In this document: in pieces, positions 1 through 11,086 of the stretch
Position numbering within the stretch: the stretch's first letter is position 1
Layout: each line of letters opens with the position of its first letter
From: Ophryocystis elektroscirrha
Taxonomy: Eukaryota > Apicomplexa > Conoidasida > Neogregarinorida > Ophryocystidae
Assembly: GCA_030141585.1 (NCBI GenBank)
Contig: JAQIFP010000002.1
Span: 248,001 to 312,000, forward strand
Length of the DNA: 64,000 nt
Direction of reading: 5' to 3'
Made by a program: the position numbers and the translations under genes
Notes under the pieces: generated by a model
The model's input: the letters and a program-made list of their open reading frames with translations, nothing else
The model's database searches: none
Told to the model about the DNA's origin: nothing

Positions 1-1084
1 TAATAATTAATTAATTATAATAATTGATTCAGGTTTTTTACAAGACACACACTGCCACTGGAACTAGTATAGATTGGGTTTTCGAAAACTTAGTAAGATT
101 TATATGCACGTTAATTAGCAAATCAATATACATGAAAATATATAATTCAATATATGCATGTATATATAATTATATAATTTGATACCTATAGAGCAATATA
201 TTTATTTGATGCTATAAAATTTCAAAACTTTATTTTAAATAATTTATTTAAATTTATTACGAAATAGTTGTCGGAAATATATAAAGCCTTATTACATTTA
301 TCTTTATATATATCTATAATTTTTATACAATTCATGTACATATGATATACATCTTACTGCCTCACTTTCGGTTACAACAAACTAAATAACTCTCAAAAAT
401 ACTTTTACATTATTATCTATAATCAATTAATTCAGTACATTTTGTATTGTATTGTAAAATAAATGTTATTTAATTTGAAGAAGTTATTAGATAACAAATG
501 TTATTATTTTATAAAACATACATTCTATTTACATGAGATAGAAATGAAAAAACACAAATTTATTCAAAACTTTCCTCTATCAGGATAATTGCTCATGTCA
601 TAAAGATTGTGTTACAATTGGAGACCGACAACAATTGTTATCTACTGGAAAACAGTGTAAATCAGCCACTTATACATCTGAAACTATACATCATAAAGAA
701 CCTCCTTACATCACGGAAGCAGACAGAGTTCGAACTTTACCTATGGAATTACCACGTAGATCTTCCGTTTACTGTAATCCAATTAAAAATAATACAATAA
801 AGCCAAAGAATGATAAGGTTTCGAGTGATTCTTTCCGAGTTGGAAACGTTATTATTAGAGCTAATAAAAATTTTACAGCTCATGCTGAACCAATCAATCC
901 ACAAATGTGGCTTCAAGAACCAGCACATCAATATGCGTTTCATTTAGGAGAATCCGAGCCTAATTTAAAAGGTTGCTACATTGCATATTCGTCTAGTGAA
1001 CCCAAAACTCATATTTTAATAGGGTCACAATGTATACACATTACTCCTGCTTTGGGAATAGAGTTCTTTTATTCTCCTCAATAG
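1..1084 (+). CDS. 3' end of an unidentified protein, possibly an M14 zinc carboxypeptidase (partial)
   Basis: Two exons can be seen. Residues from 33-92 read VFYKTHTATGTSIDWVFENL after an AG acceptor and end at a clean GTAAGA donor. The second exon starts after CAG at 584 and runs 166 codons to the stop at 1082-1084; both junctions are phase 0. The ATGTSIDW stretch resembles the segment of M14 carboxypeptidases that reads A-S-G-x-S-x-D-W before the catalytic Glu strand. That Glu is not visible, so the assignment is tentative. The second exon opens with a Cys-rich patch (NCSCHKDCVTIGD) loosely like a somatomedin-B motif and ends in a soluble domain with further Cys. No ATG opens either exon, so the gene must begin left of the window. 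The 491-nt intron is long for this locus and may hide another exon. The two exons could also belong to separate genes. Confidence 0.45.
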
Positions 1085-1219
1085 AATTATATGTTGAGAT
1101 ATTATGTATTAGCAAATTTTTTTTCTTATTTTAAAGCTGTGTAATTTTATCGCAATAAACAAAATTACTGTTATTAAAAAATAACTTAATGTATTGATCA
1201 AGAAATTAATCTTAATATT

Positions 1220-3200
1220 TTATATTACTCTGTCGAAGAAAGGTCTTAAAACACCAGTTTGTTGAAATACATCTCTGCCTCCAGGGATTCCTGTTTTTAA
1301 TATATACGTTGCATCTGTTGCTAGCCATTTAAATGCCCAATTTAACAATATATTTTTGAGTTCTTTCAAATACGGGGTTTTACACTGATATTTGTCACAA
1401 TGCACCCATAAAACTGACAAAACCTAAGGATCGCATATATGTACAACATATATCTAACTTGAGCGCAAACTATGGCTTGAGTAGGCTTGAAATTTTCATA
1501 TACATCTAATCCGTATTTATAAAATATTTCTGTTTCAAGAGAAGGTGTATAATGAAGTTTTAGATTATCAAATGCTTCATCTGGTAATTTGACACCCATG
1601 GTACTGTTTGCAAATAACTCCCCAGTAATGTAGTAACCTTCTGGACATTTTAGTCGTCCCTGATTGTAATTTTAGAAAAAATTCCATATACTTTTGTTCT
1701 TGTTTTTCTTGTGCATTTTAAAATTTTTTTATTATTCAAGGAAAAGTCATTTAAATCTTCAGCTTCCATAGTGTAGGTTGAAGGACAAATTACACCTGGT
1801 GATAGACGCTGTATAACAGTTGAACATTGATTATATCCATCGTCTACCATGCCACGAGGGCATTTAGGATAGCCATTTAAGCTGTTTTCTAAAAGCTGAT
1901 TACTAATTTATAATGGGCATAGGAGAAATAAATACGTATATAGACAATTAATTTAAAATAATTCTATTTAGTAATAAGATTTAGTTTTACGTCTACATAG
2001 CAACATTAAATAGAATAATATGACACAAATAGTTGTGTAATTTAACATGTAATATTTTCATTACTAGGAGTCAAATAAACGTAAACCTTGTTACATAGCT
2101 GTAAAGAATTAAAAAATGTTTCTAAATTTAACAGTTGTCAAACAGTTTTTATGCTTGAATATAATAATGAAGTCAAATACATGTTGTTGTTTACGTGGAA
2201 AGGAATAGCATCATAAGCTCTACAATCTGTATATGTTACTTCGCGGTCGTTATGGTCTTTAACTTTTTCTGTATTCAAGTAAAAACTGTCAGGGCAATTA
2301 TAAGAAACGCCTATAGTCTCTTCACGAACGCATATTCCTGGTAAATCGGGAATGGGAGTATATGGATCTCGAGTGCTGTATCGGCGTCTAATAATTGATA
2401 GATTTTAAGATTAATTGAACTAGAAAACTTCCATTAACGTATTTCTTAAAAAATATATCATTATAATATAAATTAATGTTAAAATTTTGATTTTCTAAAA
2501 TGAGTATTACAGCTTAATTAAAATTATCAAATTCAATACGCAAAATAAATCTTTTTTATGTTAAAACTCCCATAATTTAAAAATTCAGAAATTACTTGAA
2601 TTGTTAATATTTTTAGTAATGATTGTGTAGCGGCAGTATGTACTTAGTAATTATTTATGCATTTACAAATTTATATAGTTTATATAACTTACACTCGTTT
2701 AACAAATGGACATTCTGTGTAAGGTTGTGTAATAGACAATGTCATGCAAAATGGTCCATGGGCAACCCATTGTTTAGGGCAGCGTACGTCTGAAGTATTT
2801 TTTTTCAATTATACAGTGAAAAATGTCAATTATAAGCTAAATGTTTAAAACTGATATTTTATTATTTTGGTTTAAACCATATATTACATATAGATCCTGA
2901 AGGGTCCATAAATTGTTTCAAGTTTTCTTCAGATAGGAAATTTTCAACATATTCAGATTGCTTGATGTCATCCGTTATGTATATTGAGTTATTGTAAGTA
3001 GATCCATCAAAAGAATTACCAAAAATTTTTTCTTCTGTACGATTGCCAAAAAGATCTTCAATAGAAAAATCTTCATATTCCAACATATTCACGTAATTTT
3101 CATAATCATCATTGCTTATTTCTTCGAAACAGCGAGAATAATTTATTAATATATTTAAACAAAGAATGCAGAATAATTGAGCTTTTTTTAGATAGTTCAT
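1220..3200 (-). CDS. Secreted cysteine-repeat protein of oocyst-wall-protein type
   Basis: The ATG at 3198-3200 opens an N-terminus with a hydrophobic signal peptide (MNYLKKAQLFCILCLNILIN) and then an acidic linker of about 80 residues. Downstream exons, joined in consistent phase, give spaced cysteines with repeated CP pairs: RCPKQWVAHGPFC (about 2700-2790), GICVREETIGVSYNCPDSFY (about 2290-2370), KCPRGMVDDGYNQC and GVICPSTY (about 1770-1890), KCPEGYY (about 1640). The C-terminus (AFKWLATDATYILKTGIPGG) stops at 1220. Alternating C...CP-x-G spacing is the hallmark of the COWP/OWP family of coccidian and Cryptosporidium oocyst walls, in which disulphides cross-link the wall. The protein is shorter than most COWPs, at roughly 400 residues. 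Introns include ones of about 30 nt. Export and wall location are inferred from the signal peptide and the family. Confidence 0.7.
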
Positions 3201-3276
3201 AAACCGTTTATTAAAAAATTAATGAAATATAAATCGATTCGTTCGAATTAAAAGTAAAAAAACTAATCTAAATTAT

Positions 3277-6200
3277 TTATATTTCTGCATTTGCTAGTTC
3301 AGCATCACGTTCTCGCTGGGTATCTCCAGTGCATAAAATTTCCTATAAAATCAAATTTTTTAATTTTTTACATTATTCATATTTTGTTAAAATTTGTTGA
3401 AACTATTAAATTACTTTGTTTTTTTCATCTCCTATTTTAAGTTGTATTTTATTCTGAATTACTTTAGCTTTCCATTCCCCCCAAGAAGAATTTACTGATT
3501 TGGCAACATCTGAAGTGCTATTTAGATAATCTGGGTCTTCATCTAAGCTTTCATATAATTTATCTTCTAGTTGCGAATCTTTAGCAGGTCTTGTTTTGCC
3601 CCGAACAGACAAAAATAGTTCTTGATCTTTTTGATCTAAATTAATGGAATGTATATATAGACAAACATATCATACATAAATTGAAGGGCTGCTATTTAGT
3701 ATATCATTTTTTTTTAACAAAATTATCTTGAATTTTTATAACAATGTCACTAATAGTTTCTATAAAACGTTAAAATTGATAGAATGTTGTATAAAATTTA
3801 TCTAACATGAAAATAGTAGTAAAAATACACTCTTTGTATTGGCAAATATAATGGGTTCATCATTAATACCAATATTTATGTATTATCACTCTTTTTTTAC
3901 AAAATAAATTTTATAAAAATAAATTTGTATTCTAATTTAAAAAAAAACTTCATGGTTAATCAAGTTGTATTAAAGTTGATTAATATAATAATTTTACTTA
4001 CAGTATGATTGAGAATAATTGTCGACTGGCGATAGCTCAAATGAAGGACTAGGTTGTTGGGACGGAAAATTAGAGTTTGCATTTGGAGATTTTAGTTTGT
4101 AAGGAACACTTTTACCACGATCACCGTAATATTCATTTAAAGACATAGCATAATAATTTTGATTTGAGTTACTGTTGTAGCCAGGTGCCTCCTGTGAACT
4201 AATATTGCCTTCTTTACCTGCATCATCGTTTTCAGATGAAGATGATGAAGAAGACGAGGATGAATCAAAAGATATACTTGAAGAAGATGAAGAAGATCTT
4301 TTTTTTGCAACAGGCGTTGTTAGTGTAAATAAATCTTTTTTGATAGAATCATCTAAAATTAATTCATTATTCAAGATCTTGGGAGTAGCTTCAGAATTAA
4401 ATTGCTCTTTTTTCTTCTGTTTTTCGTGTAAAGCAGTTACTAATGTTGGTGTGTAGCCCTCATCAATGCATTTTTGTTGAAAAGCATGTAAAGTGCGTAA
4501 ATACATCACAATTAGTTTCTGTTTCAAATAAGGTAACAGTTCAAAGTCCATAATAAAGTCTGGATCACAAGCAGCGACTTCTGGTAATACACCGAACTCA
4601 TCTTTAACCACATCCAAAAGCTACAATAATTACAATATTTTAAATGGTACAAGTCTTTTGAACTAATTATGAAATATGCAGTTCAATTATTTAATATATA
4701 GCTTCAATAAAATATAATGCGTATATAAGTTAAATCGATTAATTAGCTTAAATTCTTTATCTAATTAGTTTCGTAATTGTATCGAATCAATCAATTGTAT
4801 TTAATTTATTTAAGTAAATAAATTAATTAAATAAATTGTATTTAATTATAATAAAAAACTTATAAGGAAGGATTTAAGTTTATTTTAAAGGTATGTTTGA
4901 TTAACTTACAGCGTATCTTAAATGAACGTCAAGTTGTCTAAATTGTGTTTGAGATAATCTTTTATGTACAACGCTTGGGCCTTTTTCTCCTGGACGTAAA
5001 CTTTCCATAGGCGGTGGAGGTGGTGAAGGTAAAGTGGGTGATGGCAAATGAACTTTGGGTCCTAAGTATAAATACATTAATTTCAAATTAATTAAAAAAA
5101 CATGAGAACAGAAAGTGTACACCATAATTTGAATGACATATGACTAATAAAATCTAATAAATTAATTTAGTATAATATTAGATAATAATATAATAATATT
5201 AGAGCTAATTAATTTTTATGTGTATTTATAAAAAGATATTTAATTATGCTCGTACAAAACAGCTTTTAATATTACTTGAGCCGGAACAAACTTGACTTTG
5301 AGTTTCAGATTCTGTAGGTGGCGCACTTGAAGATGCTACAGCAGCAACTTTAGCTAATAATTCCCGAAGCTTAGAAGCTTTAAGAACAATGTTTTTTGAA
5401 TTCTTATTTTGCTTTGGTTTAGAATCCTGATGAGTAACAGATCGTGCTGATGATTTGGGTTTGCGTTGTTCGCTTTTTGCTGATGCGATAGACGGATCTA
5501 CAAAAGGCATAGGAGCATAAACGGCATACGGATTTACTCCTACATAATTCTAAGATAAACTAGAAATTTTTTGAGTTGTTTTACTTTACATAGCTGTTCA
5601 AAAAATGCAGCTAATTTTGACGTTTCTTGCCAAGTTGAAGACTTTGGGGAATGACATGTGAATACGTTATAAAAAATTGTACGTATATCTTCTTGCCAAC
5701 GAAACGGATGAGTATATAGACCATGTAATAATTTTTGCTTGACAGTTTCTAATATAATTCAATTATCGTGTGACGGAAAATTATGAATTTAAACTATGAG
5801 TTTGAATTATAAATTTACAAATACTACTTTTAATTCATTTTATATTCGTTACATTTTGTATATTCTGTATGAAATTTATATATATATATATATATATGTT
5901 AAATTTATTTTCATTATTAATATTTTTGAATAAATAATTAACAGACAATAATGTAAAATATGAAATATACAATTATTTTAAACATTGGTAGCTTACGCAA
6001 ACTCATAGGAGTGAAAACTTTTTCTAAATAATCAGGAACGTTTATAGGATCAACATGAAGCCAACGAGCAGCAGGTTCCTTTTCTAATAATTCAGTGACT
6101 ACAGAACAAGCATTGATCCATGATCCCGTTAGACTTTTTCGTAAACGTCTAGATATTCTAGTGGCTGGGGTAACATTGTGACTGTGAGTGGATTTGGAAG

Positions 6201-6567
6201 ACGCATCATTATTTCTTATGTTTGGAGTCGCTCGACTTTTATTAGATAAGTTTGTCGTAGAACGCTTAAGGCGTTTTTTAGGATTTATAACATTGTTAGA
6301 AACATTTGATGGTGGGTTTACGGCATTTAATGGCGTGGCAGTTTCAGAGACTGTATCTTGCTGAATAGGACTTTGTTGAATAGGACTTTGTTGTATTGGA
6401 CTTTGCTGAATTGGACTTTGCTCGACTAGCTGAAACTTGTAGCCATATGGTATTAATATATCATTGACTTGATTACATTCTTGTTCTGTGAGCCATAAAT
6501 TACCCCTGACACATGATTGTCCATGAACTGCAGATGAATATGTTGGAAAGTTATTTTTTGCTGTCAT
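3277..6567 (-). CDS. BET-like protein: one bromodomain plus a NET (extra-terminal) domain
   Basis: The start is ATG 6565-6567 (MTAKNNFPTY); the reading frame stays open upstream but without ATG. Order: an N-terminal segment with four SPIQQ repeats, a basic Ser/Asn-rich linker, and a bromodomain split by an intron near 5990/5750 (WLHVDPINVPDYLEKVFTPM, then KLLHGLYTHPFRWQEDIRTI, then IFYNVFTCHSPKSS). Next come a Ser/Ala-rich linker, a proline run, and a NET domain across the intron near 4900/4620 whose end reads CDPDFIMDFELLPYLKQKL, close to the BET NPDEIxIDFxxL pattern. A poly-Ser and acidic tail follows, and the last exon ends EILCTGDTQRERDAELANAE with the stop at 3277. BET proteins read acetyl-histones and recruit transcription machinery. 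One bromodomain plus NET resembles plant GTE and apicomplexan BDPs. The acetyl-lysine Asn appears to be His here. Confidence 0.8.
6358..6417 (-). repeat. Four 15-bp coding repeats (SPIQQ)
   Basis: Four consecutive 15-bp units, differing by one or two bases, encode SPIQQ four times inside the N-terminal region of the bromodomain gene. A partial fifth unit (EQ) precedes them. This is a coding minisatellite and may vary in copy number between isolates. Confidence 0.9.
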
Positions 6568-6963
6568 AAAAGCCAGATAATTATTAAAAAAAATCAAATG
6601 TGATAAAAACTTTTGATAAACAAATCTTATATATTACATCCTTACTAAAAATGATTTTTGCAATATTTTAATTATAACATACTATGTCAGGTATATTAAC
6701 TCTTAAATTAATTCTATAGTAAAATTTTCTAATTTATTTTAATTAATGTAATACGCATATTTAATATTGTAAATTATAATTTAAGTCATAAATTGTCCTA
6801 TTGAATAAAAAAGGTTTCAAGTCATATTAGTTTTGTGTTGTAAACTAAAGAATATATTCTTTGAATTGTATGAAATAATGAGCATATGTCATATGATGAA
6901 GAATGAAAGAAATTAAAACATAAAAAATGTGCATTTAACTTGAAAATATTAAAGCCTAATGAA
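6568..6963. other. Intergenic AT-rich spacer
   Basis: This spacer lies between the bromodomain start and the LARP-like stop, which are on the same strand. It is AT-rich with no coding pattern or RNA gene that I recognise. It presumably holds the BET promoter and the 3' UTR of the upstream gene. Confidence 0.6.
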
Positions 6964-7863
6964 TCATACAGCGGGAGTTTTTTTCTTTGAATGTTTTGAT
7001 TTACTAACTTCATTGACAATTTCCGATAATGAGGGAAAATCTGATATGCGAAACTCTGGAAATTTTTTCTACGATTGATAAAAAAAAAAACCACATTCTT
7101 ACAGTAGTAGGTTTTGAACTTGTTTCTGCTGAGTTTTTCTCTGTTGATTGTTTTTTATTGCTCGCTTTCCTAGTGTCAGTTTTTTTATTCTTGTTATATT
7201 TATTATAAACTGAGCGCCGATTTTTTGAAGCTGGTTTTTTTTGAGGTTCTTTCAAGTTTTGTTGGTATTTAGTTTCATTTGAATAATGATATACAGTTGG
7301 ATTTAAGTCAAAGGGTATCTCAGTTTTTATTCTTACTTGTATAGGAAGACCCTGTAAAGTATTAATAACTAAAAAATGATTACAGCTAATTCCTGAGTAC
7401 GTAACCACCAAGCAACATTTGTTGCTATTTCCTCAGTTTTGAATGTTATATACCAGTTCTTAAAGAATTGTTGAATATCTTGTATGGAATCAACAGCATC
7501 TAGTTCAGAATACGAAGATAATAAATTTAATATATCTTTGGATTCTACTTTTGGATCAGTTTCTCTAATTATAATGGTAGCTCGTCGTGTTATAGTACTT
7601 TTGGACGTTGCTAAAATTTTGATTCCTTGAACTGTATTACTAGAGGGACAACTTGGAGTGGTTTCATTATTACATGATGAAATAGCATCATTAGTAGGTA
7701 AGTTATCTGTTGATGCTTCTGTTGAAGCTTCAGCTTGAACATCTAATAAATTGGAATCTTGAAATTGTATATTTTCTTTTAAAGGAGCTTCATATTTTGA
7801 CTCAATTGCATTTTCTTCAACTACTAGAATACCAGTTAAACCGTTCATTATATTATTATTCAT
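6964..7863 (-). CDS. LARP4-like RRM protein without a visible La motif
   Basis: The ATG is at 7861-7863. After about 90 low-complexity residues an RRM-like domain begins (RATIIIRETDPKVESKDILN), with the stretch NWYITFKTEEIATNVAWWLR. A 33-nt intron then joins to GLPIQVRIKTEIPF. The WYITF...A...LR...GxPIxxRIK pattern is typical of the second RNA-binding domain of LARP4/5 proteins, which bind poly(A) and PABP and stabilise mRNA. The C-terminus is Lys/Asn/Ser-rich and, after another intron, ends FRISDFPSLSEIVNEVSK...TPAV with the stop at 6964. LARPs normally carry a La motif before this RRM. None is apparent in the 7864-8329 region, although short exon-like fragments lie there. Cytoplasmic RNA binding is inferred. 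Confidence 0.55.
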
Positions 7864-8329
7864 TATATTATAATGAAAAAAAAAAATTCAATTCTGCATA
7901 TAACATACATTTATATATTTTATTTTCAAGAAGTATAATTGATATAAAACGTTACTTATTAACTTACAAAATTTATCAATACAATATACCTAGGCTTCCT
8001 TAAAGTTTACTATAAGACGATAGCAAAACTATATATAAAATATTACGTACACATCGGGAACTTTTTTAATTCAGTTAAAAAACTGTCCCAAACTTAGTGG
8101 TATCCTGTAATAAAATTAATCAAATTTGTTCTTTATATGAAAAAATATTTGATAGCCTTTATTTCTGTAAACTTATTTATTAAATTATAATTTTTTAATT
8201 TATTGAAAGATTATAAATTATCATTCAATAATATATATGACATTCAACTATATCGAATAATATGAAAAAACCGAAAACTGATTTAGATGTTAAAGCATTT
8301 ATCTCATGATTTATTACATGTTTGAATAA
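7864..8329. other. Intergenic region with possible exon fragments
   Basis: This separates the LARP-like gene from the downstream end of the PAQR gene. On the minus strand, short open pieces with AG borders occur near 7990-8130. They do not assemble into a La motif or any known domain, and I see no RNA gene. Confidence 0.4.
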
Positions 8330-9154
8330 TTAATTCATTACTCGCTGCAAAATTGATACGTTTAGCAAAAATGTACATATAGCTGATATGAAACAGCATC
8401 CATGAAAAACTTCGTGATATTCAAAAACTTTTGGCCATATGTTTGGTTTTGCTGTCTGATAACAAACACAACCAAAACTATAACTTAAGCCTAAAGTAAT
8501 AATTAGCGATTGTTCAAATGGATTTAAGGCGTCTCTTATAGCTTTTGTAAAAATAAGATTGCAAAATCCTGCTAGCAAATAAACTGAAGCTCTTATAACG
8601 CGACCATAATGCACATATTTTCCCAAAAAAGTCATAATTACTCCACAAAATGCACTGATCCATTGTAAAGCTATCATAAATAGCTTAGTTTTTCCGCGCA
8701 TGAGTAAGATAGGGATTGGAGCACAAGAACCGCTTATCATTATAAAAATTCCTGCATAATCAATCCTTCTGAAAAAAATCTCTTTAGTTTCGCACCATGG
8801 AAAATTGTGCAACAAAGCAGATGCTGAAAAATTAAACAAACATGAAACGATTGCGATTGATGTTGCGAGTAAAGCTTGTTTATTGCTTGAATTAATTGCA
8901 CTAAATAATAGCCAAGAAACCCAAATTGGACTTGTATACAATAATAATAAATGGATTTTACCACGAAAAATAGGATATTCTAGTTGCCGTGTTTGTTTCA
9001 CAAAAAAAACACATTCCAGAAAAGCGATTATTTTTTGAAAAATAGCACTATGTATTCCAAAAAATGTATAGTTGATCCTTTTGTTGCTTATATAGGAGTT
9101 TGTGAGCAGAAAGTTGTTAAAACTTGTAATTTTCTTTAATGCAGATGAACTCAT
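8330..9154 (-). CDS. PAQR / haemolysin III family seven-helix membrane protein
   Basis: A single-exon gene of 274 residues from ATG 9152-9154. It is very hydrophobic, with about seven membrane segments. The three PAQR signatures are present in order: SASALLHNFPW (the Ser...His of helix 2), RRIDYAGIFIMISGS (Asp after helix 2) and EYHEVFHGCC (HxxxH of the last helix). These residues bind zinc and are thought to catalyse ceramidase-type lipid hydrolysis in adiponectin receptors. Haemolysin III relatives have the same fold without proven toxin activity in eukaryotes. Localisation is not visible from sequence. The protein lacks the long N-terminal extension of animal AdipoR. Confidence 0.85.
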   Translation of the reverse strand: MSSSALKKITSFNNFLLTNSYISNKRINYTFFGIHSAIFQKIIAFLECVFFVKQTRQLEYPIFRGKIHLLLLYTSPIWVSWLLFSAINSSNKQALLATSIAIVSCLFNFSASALLHNFPWCETKEIFFRRIDYAGIFIMISGSCAPIPILLMRGKTKLFMIALQWISAFCGVIMTFLGKYVHYGRVIRASVYLLAGFCNLIFTKAIRDALNPFEQSLIITLGLSYSFGCVCYQTAKPNIWPKVFEYHEVFHGCCFISAICTFLLNVSILQRVMN

Positions 9155-9396
9155 ACTTTACTTTGAATGCAATAAATTTTGTGAACTGAACAAATTATTC
9201 GAAACAAGTGACAATTTGGAAATATGGTTCTAATGAATTTATGCTCTTAAATTTCATAACTAAGTTTAAACAACATTTACCCTGTTGTATTTTGTGCCAC
9301 AATTATACAATTAATGGTTGATGGTTTTTTTGTCTCAATATTTAATTAAAATTTGTGAGAATTGATAATTTTTTTTTTAAAATATACAATTTTTTT

Positions 9397-9901
9397 TTAA
9401 ATTTCAGTGCTTATTTTCTGAAACATATTGCCAAATAGCTTTTTTTGTTTTTTCTTCTCCAATTCAGATTTTTCTTTCAACTAATGAAAATATAGTGCAA
9501 TACATAATCAAATTACTTGAATTAATTGATTACGAATTTCAGGATTGTTTGGTTCTATACTTGAAGCTTTGAGTAAATCTTGTTTAGCTTCATCAAGGTC
9601 TTGGTTTAAAAGATAAGCAGTTCCTCGTGTATATAGAGCTTTTACGTTTACCTAAATTTATAAATTTAAAATTAACTTATAATTAAATTATACTATAGAA
9701 TAAAACTTACAGGATTGACAGATAGTGCTTTTGTGGCAAGCAATATTGCTTCAAAATAATTGGATTGCTTTATGTAACAGCGAGCAAGATTTAAGTGAGT
9801 TGAAACATATACGACGTCAGCTGTTTCTGCTTTAAGATCATCAGGAAATTCATCATAATTATCAAACATGTCTACTGCCTAAAAACATTTAAATTATTCC
9901 C

Positions 9902-9951
<50 letters not shown>

Positions 9952-10882
9952 AAACAAATTTTAAATAATATTTGATATGCAAAAGTATTTTAAACGTTGA
10001 TAACTTTATTTTTATTAAAAAGTTAAGAAGACGAAATATTTGACGTATTGAAACATACTTCTTTATAGCATTCTACAGCATTGGAAATCTCATTCTTTAC
10101 AAAATGGTTATTTCCTGTAGTTTTGAGCTCAATGGCAGTTTGAAGCCTTTCTTGCACAGTCATAGTAAATCTGGATTTCTTGCGATCTCGAAATTCCAAC
10201 AATTCAACATCAAACTAGAAGGAGATGTTTTTAGTGATTTATTACATTTAAGGTGGCGTTTGCGGGTATTGAAGGGGGTGCTCCTCTTTCACCATAAGCA
10301 TATTGAGGCTTAATTTTGAACATAGCTCTTTCACCTTTCTTCATTGTAGCTACACCAACGTCCCATCCTTGAATCACTTCAGACTCTCCTAATCCAAAGG
10401 TGAATGGAGAACTTCGATCGCCTAAAAATTTGATAGATGCAGACAATTATTGATTCATATATACTAAATATAAATTATTTCTATCACTTACGGGAAGAAT
10501 CAAATTTTGTTCCATTTTCTAGTGTTCCTGTATAGTGAACTTCTACTTCTTGACCTTTTTGCGGAACTCTATAATATTACATGACATGTGCGGACATAGA
10601 AATTTATATATTTGTGTAGATTGTAGATATATAAACTTTATTTGTATGTGTAATTATTTTTATGTATATAATGAGAAATATTCGGGTTTTATTTATAATT
10701 TATAGCATATAAAATAAAATAACTTTTGTTTTTAACTATAACGTTCAAACTTTGTTATATATGTAAAGGTAATACTTAGCATCTTCACTAGCAGGCTTTA
10801 TTATAGTTTTAAAAATTCCACCATCGCCTAAAATATCAATTTCATTTGCATTCTCAACAGATTCTTGTGGTATTTGGCTCAT
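9397..10882 (-). CDS. FKBP35: FKBP35-like peptidyl-prolyl isomerase with TPR domain
   Basis: The ATG is at 10880-10882 (MSQIPQESVENANEIDILG). Exons join in phase to give one FKBP domain (VEVHYTGTLENGTKFDSS, PFTFGLGESEVIQGWDVGVA, YAYGERGAPPSIPANATL, FDVELLEF). FK506-pocket residues are retained: Tyr of HYTG, FDSS, VIQGW, YAYG and SIP. About three TPR motifs follow (TGNNHFVKNEISNAVECYKE, LNLARCYIKQSNYFEAILLA, ALYTRGTAYLLNQDLDEAKQ). A basic tail (KKKQKKLFGNMFQKIS) resembles the calmodulin-binding end of FKBP35. The stop is at 9397. In Plasmodium and Toxoplasma, FKBP35 is usually the sole FKBP and binds Hsp90 through its TPRs. Several introns interrupt the gene, and one spacer holds an AT microsatellite. 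Confidence 0.9.
9903..9949. repeat. (AT)n microsatellite in an FKBP35-like intron
   Basis: An uninterrupted TA dinucleotide run of about 45 bases lies between TPR exons. It is non-coding. Confidence 0.9.
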
Positions 10883-10916
10883 CTTTATTTAGTCTGAAAA
10901 TTCAGGTGAGGCTATA

Positions 10917-10960
<44 letters not shown>

Positions 10961-10986
10961 CATATATATATATATATATATATATA
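10917..10986. repeat. (ATT)n followed by (AT)n microsatellite
   Basis: About 14 ATT units (10917-10960) run into a TA dinucleotide run. The repeat sits between the FKBP start at 10882 and the GMP synthase end at 11087, so it lies in the FKBP promoter / GMPS 3' region. Confidence 0.9.
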
Positions 10987-11086
10987 TTATTACATTATTA
11001 GTGTTCATTTTTAATTAGTGAAATACGCATAAAAAAAAAAGTTTATTTAATTCAAATGAAAACCCCCTAAAGTTATACTCTATAGC

